Below are positions 58,934 through 64,000 of a stretch of DNA of 64,000 bases, piece by piece; within the stretch, counting starts at the first letter, position 1, and each line of letters begins with the position of its first letter. The translations under genes were made by a program, and so were the position numbers. The notes beneath the pieces were generated by a model. That model worked only from the letters and a program-made list of their open reading frames with translations, was not told where the DNA came from and ran no database searches. The stretch lies in NCBI GenBank assembly GCA_964589935.1, contig CAZPVD010000001.1, positions 558,001 to 622,000 of the forward strand, given 5' to 3'. This DNA comes from VHCN01 sp964589935. GTDB taxonomy: Bacteria > Verrucomicrobiota > Verrucomicrobiia > Limisphaerales > VHCN01.

Positions 58934-59347
58934 ATGGACAAGACCAGCAGACGCCGGCTGACGCCGCTCCAGATTTTGTGTCTCGGAGATTTGGCTCTTT
59001 ATGCTGCGGTCTGCATTGGAATTGCGTTCGAGTTAGTTCCCAGGCATATCCCGGCCTGGAGCCTAGTCCTCTTCATGATCTTCGCCATTTACGCTTACAA
59101 CAAATTCTACCGGCGGCTTCTGGCCTTTGTTCGTCTGGCAAAGCGTGAAGGGCGCTTGCTCACGGCAAACGAACGCAGAACGCGCTACCGATGGTTGTGC
59201 TGTCAGTTTGCCGTTTTCATCCTGATTTTGGCAAAGGTCATTCCATTCGGATTTTCCACCGCAGCTTTTTGGTGCATTTTTATTTCTGCTCTTGTCGTAT
59301 TGATTGTTTTGCTTGAGGCAACTCGCGAGGAGTTGTTCCGAGAATAG
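58934..59347 (+). CDS. Small integral membrane protein of unknown function
   Basis: A 137-residue protein with a short basic N-terminus (MDKTSRRRL). It has about four predicted TM helices: CLGDLALYAAVCIGIAFELV, AWSLVLFMIFAIYAYNKF, FAVFILILAKVIPFGFS and AAFWCIFISALVVLIVLL. A basic loop follows TM2. I recognise no family. Its codon use is noticeably less GC-rich than the neighbouring genes, which may indicate a different origin or weak expression. It is followed after 14 bp by the CoA-binding gene. Confidence 0.6.
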   Translation: MDKTSRRRLTPLQILCLGDLALYAAVCIGIAFELVPRHIPAWSLVLFMIFAIYAYNKFYRRLLAFVRLAKREGRLLTANERRTRYRWLCCQFAVFILILAKVIPFGFSTAAFWCIFISALVVLIVLLEATREELFRE

Positions 59348-59361
59348 CCTAAAAGCTCTCC

Positions 59362-59730
59362 ATGCAAACCATCGCCATCCTCGGCGCGTCGGCGGATCGC
59401 TCGAAGTTCGGCAACAAGGCCGTGCGCGCCTTCGTGCAGCAGGGCTGGACGGTTTACCCCGTGAATCCAAAGGAGACGAACATCGAGGGTCTGCTCGCGT
59501 TCAAGTCCCTCGCCGACGTGCCCGGCCGTCCGAACCGCATCAGCGTCTATCTGCCGCCGCCAGTGTTGCTGAAGGTGTTGCCGGACATCGCCGCGAAGGG
59601 CTGCGACGAACTCTGGCTCAATCCCGGCACCGAGTCCGATGAAGTGCTCGCAGAAGCGGAACGACTCAGCCTGAACGTCATCCAAGCCTGTAGCATCGTC
59701 GGCGTCGGAATGTCGCCTGCGACATTGTAG
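59362..59730 (+). CDS. CoA-binding domain protein (YccU-like)
   Basis: A 122-residue Rossmann-fold protein matching the stand-alone CoA_binding family: IAILGASADRSKFGNKAVRAFVQQGWTVYPVNPKE at the N-terminus (glycine-rich nucleotide loop and the V-N-P segment), then SLADVPGRPNRISVYLPP, LWLNPGTESDEVL and a C-terminal Cys near residue 109 (IQACSIVGV). The family resembles the CoA-binding domain of succinyl-CoA synthetase and may bind CoA or related nucleotides. Full length. The 21-bp array starts 20 bp after its stop. Confidence 0.88.
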   Translation: MQTIAILGASADRSKFGNKAVRAFVQQGWTVYPVNPKETNIEGLLAFKSLADVPGRPNRISVYLPPPVLLKVLPDIAAKGCDELWLNPGTESDEVLAEAERLSLNVIQACSIVGVGMSPATL

Positions 59731-59750
59731 CGGTGACCGTCGCCGATCAG

Positions 59751-59960
59751 GACGTTGAAAGGGTCGTCCACGACGTTTTTTGCGTCGTCAGGGATGTCCA
59801 AAGGGTCGTCAGGGACGTTCGGAACGTCGTGAACGACGTAAAACACGTCGTCGGGGATGTTCGGAAGGTCGAAGACGACGTAAAATACATCGTCGGGGAT
59901 GTTCAAACGGTCGTCGGGGACGTTTGGAACGTCGTGGACGACGTAATTTACGTCGTTGGG
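59751..59960 (+). repeat. Array of ten 21-bp units with palindromic 15-bp cores (GACGT-N5-ACGTC type)
   Basis: Ten consecutive 21-bp units with no indel, consensus GAYGTNNNNNNGTCGTC plus 4 bases. Several cores are near-perfect or perfect palindromes, for example GACGTTCGGAACGTC (59814-59828) and GACGTAATTTACGTC (59940-59954). Both strands stay open, reading D-V-x-x-V-V-x heptads on plus and V-P-x-D-x-x heptads on minus, a by-product of period 21 and palindromy. The array fills the 302-bp gap between two convergent genes. Possible roles: protein-binding array, tandem RNA hairpins, or a selfish repeat. It shares the exact period of the 6195-6437 array but not its core. Confidence 0.85.
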
Positions 59961-59967
59961 GAGCCAG

Positions 59968-59990
59968 AACTGTGTCATTTTGGCACAGTT
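59968..59990. terminator. Hairpin AACTGTG/CACAGTT between convergent genes
   Basis: A perfect 7-bp stem with a 9-nt loop containing TTTT, lying between the 3' ends of the CoA-binding gene and the convergent nucleotidyltransferase gene. Its position suits a bidirectional terminator, though no long U-run follows. Confidence 0.4.
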
Positions 59991-60032
59991 AAGCGACTGA
60001 TTCAGGAACAGGAGCCTTTGTCGAAAACGGAA

Positions 60033-60785
60033 TCAAAGCTCCCCGCGGTCGAGGGCACCGAGGACATCCGGGTCGCGCACGTCCACCCAGCGGCCGATGA
60101 TCTCCAGCCCGGCGATCTTGTGCCCGCCGCCAACCATCGCGCTGATGGCATCGGTGATTTCATATTCGCCGCGAGGGGATTTCTCCAGCTTCGCAGTGAA
60201 TTCCCACAGGGACGGGCGGAAGATGTAGATGCCCGCGTTATACCACACGGGCTGGCCGGCGGTGAGCAAACCGTCGGCGCGCAGTTTTGCAAGCTCCTCG
60301 GTCGTGGGCTTCTCGACGATGCGGCGCAGGCAGAATCGCTCGTCAAAAAAAACCAGCCCGCCCTTGGTCACGTCCTCGCTGCCGGTCACGGTCATCAACC
60401 CCGAGAAATAAGCCTCGCCCCAGCGCCGAACCATGTGCAGATACGTCTCCGCCTTCACCATGATGTCGCCGTAGGTGAGGATGAATGTATCGTTGCCGAT
60501 GATGTCCTTCGCGAGTTCTGGCGCCTTGCCCGTGCCGTCCTGAATCTCCTGCCGCGCGTATTGGATGCTCACGTTCCAGCGCGAGCCATCGCCGAAATGC
60601 CTCTCGATCACCTCCGCGCGCCAGCCGGTGATGATGCAGAAATCGCGCACGCCCGCCGCGGCAAGTCCACGCACGATGTGTTCGAGGATCGGCCGGCCCA
60701 GCACGTGCAGCATCGGCTTGGGCGTCTGGTGTGTCAGTTCGCGCATGCGCGTGCCTTTGCCGGCGGCGAGGATGATGGCCTTCAT
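60033..60785 (-). CDS. Sugar-phosphate nucleotidyltransferase (GlmU/RmlA-like, NTP_transferase family)
   Basis: A 250-residue cytosolic enzyme. The N-terminal MKAIILAAGKGTRMRELTHQTPKPMLHVLGRPILEH is the NTP-binding signature (G-x-G-T-R-M..PKPM). ILTYGDIMV supplies the metal Asp near residue 106, and IVEKPTTEEL and YNAGIYIFRPSLWE are the sugar-binding segments. It ends with EIIGRWVDVRDPDVLGAL. No acyltransferase domain follows, so it is closer to mono-domain mannose-1-P or glucose-1-P nucleotidyltransferases. The exact nucleotide and sugar cannot be told from motifs. It stands alone, convergent with the 21-bp array region. Confidence 0.88.
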   Translation of the reverse strand: MKAIILAAGKGTRMRELTHQTPKPMLHVLGRPILEHIVRGLAAAGVRDFCIITGWRAEVIERHFGDGSRWNVSIQYARQEIQDGTGKAPELAKDIIGNDTFILTYGDIMVKAETYLHMVRRWGEAYFSGLMTVTGSEDVTKGGLVFFDERFCLRRIVEKPTTEELAKLRADGLLTAGQPVWYNAGIYIFRPSLWEFTAKLEKSPRGEYEITDAISAMVGGGHKIAGLEIIGRWVDVRDPDVLGALDRGEL

Positions 60786-60965
60786 GGGGTGCGAGTCGTG
60801 CGGTCAACCGCGCTTTTGGAACGCGAAGGAAACCGCACCGGGCGCGTGAATGCAAGCCCCGATGCGGATGGCGACATTGTTGTGAACGGACAAATTTCCT
60901 GTCCGCTTCGGCGCCGGTTCGGCTAACCTCCGGCTGCGAACCACAACGCCCGGCGCACACATCCC

Positions 60966-62366
60966 ATGCTTGAGCGACTTTTTTCTCTCCGCGCAAACAA
61001 CACCTCCGCGCGCACCGAAGTGCTCGCCGGCGTGACGACGTTTCTCACGATGGCCTACATTATCTTCGTGCAACCTGCGGTGCTGTCCGGCGCGATGCTC
61101 GGCAACCCGACGGGCATGGACTTCGGCGCGGTCACGACGGCGACTTGCCTCTCCGCCGCGATTGCGTCGGCCATCATGGGGCTTTACGGCCGCTACCCCA
61201 TCGCGCAGGCGCCGGGCATGGGACAGAATTTTTTCTTCATCATCAGCGCGATTCCCGCGGCGGCGGCGGTGGTGGGGTTTGATGACGCGTGGCGCGTGGC
61301 GCTCGGCGTGGTGTTTTGTTCGGGCGTGCTGTTCCTCGCTCTGTCGTGGTTCGGCGTGCGCGAGGCCGTCATGGATGCGATCAGCCCGAGCCTCAAGAAC
61401 GGCATCGCCGTCGGCATCGGCCTCTTCATCGCGTTCATTGGTTTGCAGAATGCGGGGCTGATCGTCAAGGACCCCGGCACAGGCGTCCGCCTCAACCACC
61501 ATTTCGGCTCACCGGATTTGCTCGTGTTCTTTTTCGGCCTTCTGCTCGCGGCTGGCTTGCACGCGCGGCGCGTGAAAGGCTCGTTGCTTATCGCCGTTCT
61601 CGCATCGGCTACGCTTGCTGTCGCGTTGAAGCTCGCGCTGCCGCATCTTCCCGCGGGATTCGCCGATTCGCAGCTCGGCAAACGGTTCGTGCTTGCGCAG
61701 GGCGTCGTGTCCGCGCCGCCTTCGCTCGGCCCGACATTTTTTCAGATGGATTTGAGAAACGCGCTTCAACCGGCGATGTGGCCGTTCATCGTGGTGTTCC
61801 TGTTCATGGTTCTTTTCGACACGGTGGGCACGCTCGTGGGCATCGGCGAACAGGGCGGCTTCATGAAGGACAACAAACTGCCGCGTGCCCGAGAGGCGTT
61901 TGTGTCCGACGCGCTCGGCACGACCATTGGTGCGTGTCTCGGCACGAGCACGGTGACGAGCTACATCGAAAGCGCCGCCGGTGTCGAACAGGGCGGGCGC
62001 ACGGGACTGACTGCGCTCACGGTGTCGGCGTTTTTTTTGCTCGCGCTGTTTTTCAGCCCCGTGATCGCGATGATTGGCAGCTACGCGCCCATCACGGCGC
62101 CGGCACTCGTGCTCGTCGGCGCAATGATGACCCGCAGCGTCACACGCATCGCATGGGACGACTACACCGAGAGCGTGCCGGCGTTTCTGGTGATGATTGG
62201 TATCCCTCTCAGTTACTCCATCGGCGACGGCCTCGCGCTGGGCTTCATGGCGTATCCACTGGTGAAACTCCTCGCCGGCCGCGTCCGCGAAGTGAAATGG
62301 CCCGTCGCCGTGCTGGCCATGCTGCTGCTGGGTTACTTCCTCTTCGTGCGTGGGAAAGTCGGCTAA
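60966..62366 (+). CDS. NCS2 family purine permease (guanine/hypoxanthine, AzgA-like)
   Basis: A 466-residue polytopic inner-membrane transporter with about 13 hydrophobic segments. Family signatures are TEVLAGVTTFLTMAYIIFVQP near residue 20, AQAPGMGQNFFF near 80, GIAVGIGLFIAFIGLQNAG, FLFMVLFDTVGTLVGIGEQGG near 285, SDALGTTIGACLGTSTVTSYIESAAGVEQGGRTGLTA near 320-355, and YTESVPAFLVMIGIPLSYSIGDGLALGF near the end. These are the AzgA/PbuG-type proton symporter motifs for adenine, guanine or hypoxanthine. ATG 60966. Convergent with the hemerythrin gene (6-bp gap). Confidence 0.93.
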   Translation: MLERLFSLRANNTSARTEVLAGVTTFLTMAYIIFVQPAVLSGAMLGNPTGMDFGAVTTATCLSAAIASAIMGLYGRYPIAQAPGMGQNFFFIISAIPAAAAVVGFDDAWRVALGVVFCSGVLFLALSWFGVREAVMDAISPSLKNGIAVGIGLFIAFIGLQNAGLIVKDPGTGVRLNHHFGSPDLLVFFFGLLLAAGLHARRVKGSLLIAVLASATLAVALKLALPHLPAGFADSQLGKRFVLAQGVVSAPPSLGPTFFQMDLRNALQPAMWPFIVVFLFMVLFDTVGTLVGIGEQGGFMKDNKLPRAREAFVSDALGTTIGACLGTSTVTSYIESAAGVEQGGRTGLTALTVSAFFLLALFFSPVIAMIGSYAPITAPALVLVGAMMTRSVTRIAWDDYTESVPAFLVMIGIPLSYSIGDGLALGFMAYPLVKLLAGRVREVKWPVAVLAMLLLGYFLFVRGKVG

Positions 62367-62372
62367 ACGCGC

Positions 62373-62816
62373 TCACGCCTTTGAGTTGAGGCGTTCCTTC
62401 ATCCACGCGGAGCCGAGCGACTGCAGGGTCTTCGTCTTGAGCAGCCGTTCCGCGAGCGGAAACACAATGCGTTCCTCCTTGTCGAAATGTTTTCGCGATG
62501 CGAGCACGGCGTCGAGCAGGAGTTTGCGGGCCTTCTTCATGCTGCGCGCCTTGGCAACGGCGCTGAGGCATTGCTCAATGTTTTCGTGCTCGTGATGAAA
62601 GGTTTCGCGGTGTCCAAGCTGGTCAAGGCAATGGTCAAGCGGCTCCATCAGCAGCTCGTGCTCCATGTCCGAATGCGCCCGAAGCATCACTTCGAGGAGA
62701 GCCGCCTGCGCGCGCACCTCGGCGGGTGTCCGCAGATGCGCCGCGCCCGCCTCGATGGAGTCGAAGACGTTGTGAAAGACGCCGTGTTCGGCCAGCAGGA
62801 CTTCGGTGATTTTCAT
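62373..62816 (-). CDS. Hemerythrin-domain protein
   Basis: A 147-residue four-helix bundle with the hemerythrin HHE pattern of iron ligands: AEHGVFHNVFD (about 9-19), HSDMEHELLMEPLDH (about 49-63), FHHEHENIEQ (about 72-81) and HFDKEERIVFPLAE (about 109-122). It probably binds a di-iron centre and senses or stores O2 or reacts with NO. ATG 62816 (MKITEV) is preferred; a start at 62843 would add nine residues. The divergent neighbour is the NYN-domain gene, with about 140 bp between starts. Confidence 0.88.
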   Translation of the reverse strand: MKITEVLLAEHGVFHNVFDSIEAGAAHLRTPAEVRAQAALLEVMLRAHSDMEHELLMEPLDHCLDQLGHRETFHHEHENIEQCLSAVAKARSMKKARKLLLDAVLASRKHFDKEERIVFPLAERLLKTKTLQSLGSAWMKERLNSKA

Positions 62817-62956
62817 CCGGTGTGTCTGCCGGTTTGAATCCATCAGCGCCGGTTTTATTCAGCAAGCGCGCAAACCCCGGAACCCCAATGCCGGAACTTC
62901 GCCGCTTTTTATCGTGTGCGCCGCGCTGGATTGTTGTAATCTGCAACGACAACGGA

Positions 62957-63769
62957 ATGAATTCTCAAGACAACAAAGATTCGAACACGACGATGGCGGT
63001 GTTCCTCGACCTGGAAAACATCGCGCTCGGCGCGCGCGACGCCAATTATCCGCCCTTCAACATCTCGAAAGTCATCGAGCGCCTCCTGCTCAAGGGCCAC
63101 ATCGTCGTCAAGAAGGCCTACTGCGACTTTGACCGCTACAAGGATTTCAAACGCGGCCTGCACGAGGCCGCTTTCGAGTTGATCGAGATTCCGCACGTGC
63201 GCCAGTCCGGCAAAAACTCTGCAGACATCCGCATGGTGGTGGACGCCCTCGACCTCTGCTACACCAAGGGCCACGTGGATACCTTCGTCATCATCAGCGG
63301 CGACTCCGATTTTTCGCCGCTCGTGAGCAAGCTGCGCGAGAATGCGAAGACCGTCGTCGGCGTCGGCGTGAAGAATTCAACCTCCGACCTTTTCATCGGC
63401 AACTGTGACGAGTTCATCTACTACGACGATCTCGTGCGCGCCGAGGTGTCCAAACCGCGCCGCCGCAGTGCGGCCAGTGCCACGCCCACGAAGCCGGCTG
63501 AAGGCGAACACAAAGGCCCGACCCTCGACAAAGCGCTCGACCTCGTCATGGAAACCATCGAGGCCATCACCAGCGAACGCGGCGAGGACGAACGCATCTG
63601 GGGTTCGATGATCAAACAAACCATCAAGCGCCGCAACCCGGGTTTCAACGAGCGGGCGCACGGGTTTCGTTCATTCAACGATCTGCTCCTCGAAGCGCAG
63701 AAGCGCGGCATGTTGAAACTCGAAGCCGATGAAAAATCCGGCGGCTACACGGTCGCCGCTGTTGAGTAG
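62957..63769 (+). CDS. NYN-domain (LabA/DUF88-like) putative RNase with C-terminal OST-HTH/LOTUS-like domain
   Basis: A 270-residue protein. The PIN-fold NYN domain occupies about residues 12-160. Acidic metal residues are in VFLDLENIALGA (D-x-E-N), KNSADIRMVVDALDL (S-A-D) and FVIISGDSDFSPLVSKLRE (S-G-D-S-D), the catalytic pattern of this nuclease family. After a basic Pro/Ala linker, residues about 190-268 (LDLVMETIEAITSERGEDERIWGSMIKQTIKRRNPGF.. to LKLEADEKSGGY) have the winged-helix pattern of OST-HTH/LOTUS domains, which bind RNA. The pair suggests an RNA-directed nuclease or regulator. ATG 62957 is chosen for the short polar N-terminus. Confidence 0.85.
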   Translation: MNSQDNKDSNTTMAVFLDLENIALGARDANYPPFNISKVIERLLLKGHIVVKKAYCDFDRYKDFKRGLHEAAFELIEIPHVRQSGKNSADIRMVVDALDLCYTKGHVDTFVIISGDSDFSPLVSKLRENAKTVVGVGVKNSTSDLFIGNCDEFIYYDDLVRAEVSKPRRRSAASATPTKPAEGEHKGPTLDKALDLVMETIEAITSERGEDERIWGSMIKQTIKRRNPGFNERAHGFRSFNDLLLEAQKRGMLKLEADEKSGGYTVAAVE

Positions 63770-63802
63770 CGCGCCGTCCGTTTTCTGAAACAGGAGACGA
63801 GT

Positions 63803-64000
63803 TCAGCCCACCTTGCCGATCATTTCCGGCGGCGTCTGGAAGGCGCGGGCGCGGAAGAGGAAGTCCACGATGTTGCCTTCGTGCGGTTGGAGCCAGTCGA
63901 GCTTGATGGTCGGCAGCGGGCCGATGTTGAGGCGGTCAATGTTCGTCGCGTCCATGAGCTGGCGCTGCCAGGCGCGGTTGTTCGTGATGCACGAGGCGAC
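63803..64000 (-). CDS. C-terminus of a probable aldehyde dehydrogenase (5' part beyond window)
   Basis: The last 65 codons of a minus-strand gene. The peptide (ASCITNNRAWQRQLMDATNIDRLNIGP, LP-TIKLDWLQPHEGNIVDFLF-RARAFQ) has the R-L-N-[IL]-G-P-[LV]-P-T-x-x..D/W-x-QPHEGN..FL..RAFQ ending I associate with an aldehyde dehydrogenase group of PVC bacteria. It lacks the catalytic part, so the call rests on the tail only. The stop is the TGA complementary to 63803-63805; the gene converges on the NYN-domain gene. Confidence 0.55.
   Translation of the reverse strand, partial: VASCITNNRAWQRQLMDATNIDRLNIGPLPTIKLDWLQPHEGNIVDFLFRARAFQTPPEMIGKVG

Noticed and set aside
59733..60926. 397-codon ORF starting in the second 21-bp array
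   Set aside because: Beyond the array it is entirely antisense to the nucleotidyltransferase gene and has arginine/alanine-rich shadow composition.

Overview
The window is high-GC DNA whose gene content points to the PVC superphylum, most likely Verrucomicrobiota (Pedosphaera/Limisphaerales-like). The pointers are an ECF sigma factor next to a membrane Ser/Thr kinase with a sulfatase-modifying-factor domain, two further Ser/Thr kinases with LRR-like and WD40-like sensor regions, DUF1080 proteins, secreted proteins with Kelch-type propellers, a secreted protein with the GTVGQ-AG...TGG-F sequence style, and many non-ATG or poorly SD-preceded starts. Taxonomy is inferred from gene content only.

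Layout. 1-3.1 kb: hexuronate catabolism (mannonate dehydratase, MFS transporter) divergent from hisS, then tRNA-Arg(TCG). 3.2-5.9 kb: ECF sigma factor and a kinase-FGE fusion. 5.9-6.57 kb: an unusually structured non-coding stretch with three hairpins, a 20-bp tandem repeat with dyad symmetry, and twelve units at an exact 21-bp spacing. 6.57-31.16 kb: eleven co-directional, tightly packed or overlapping genes, almost all exported. They comprise four beta-propeller proteins (seven Kelch-like blades each, fourteen in one), a degenerate SurA/parvulin-like protein, a 2,919-residue exported giant whose C-terminal third is laid out like the pore and TcB-binding region of Tc-toxin A subunits, a Ca-loop protein, a MORN-type lipoprotein and several unknown secreted proteins. 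I regard this block as the most likely undescribed system.

31.2-46.1 kb is mixed housekeeping and accessory content: a Y-family polymerase; a PEP-hydrolase-like TIM barrel and a Tm-1-like (UPF0261) protein (the two halves of plant Tm-1); a PQQ-type propeller; a GbsR/MarR regulator with a dyad operator candidate; a DCC protein; a DUF2071 protein carrying what looks like an epimerase N-terminal remnant; lactate permease; ankyrin protein; phosphoesterase; two esterases; and a MacB/LolD-type ABC exporter pair. 46.1-55.9 kb is a signalling block: two stand-alone receivers, a CbbX/SpoVK-like AAA+ ATPase, and two paralogous Ser/Thr kinases, the second with its ATP-binding loop upstream of the first ATG. 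55.9-64 kb: xylose isomerase and a double-DUF1080 protein, a small membrane protein, a CoA-binding protein, a second 21-bp-period array, a nucleotidyltransferase, an NCS2 purine permease, hemerythrin, a NYN/LOTUS-like protein, and the C-terminus of a probable aldehyde dehydrogenase.

No rRNA, CRISPR array, transposase or integrase is visible. All functional names come from motif recognition by eye. Domain boundaries are approximate.
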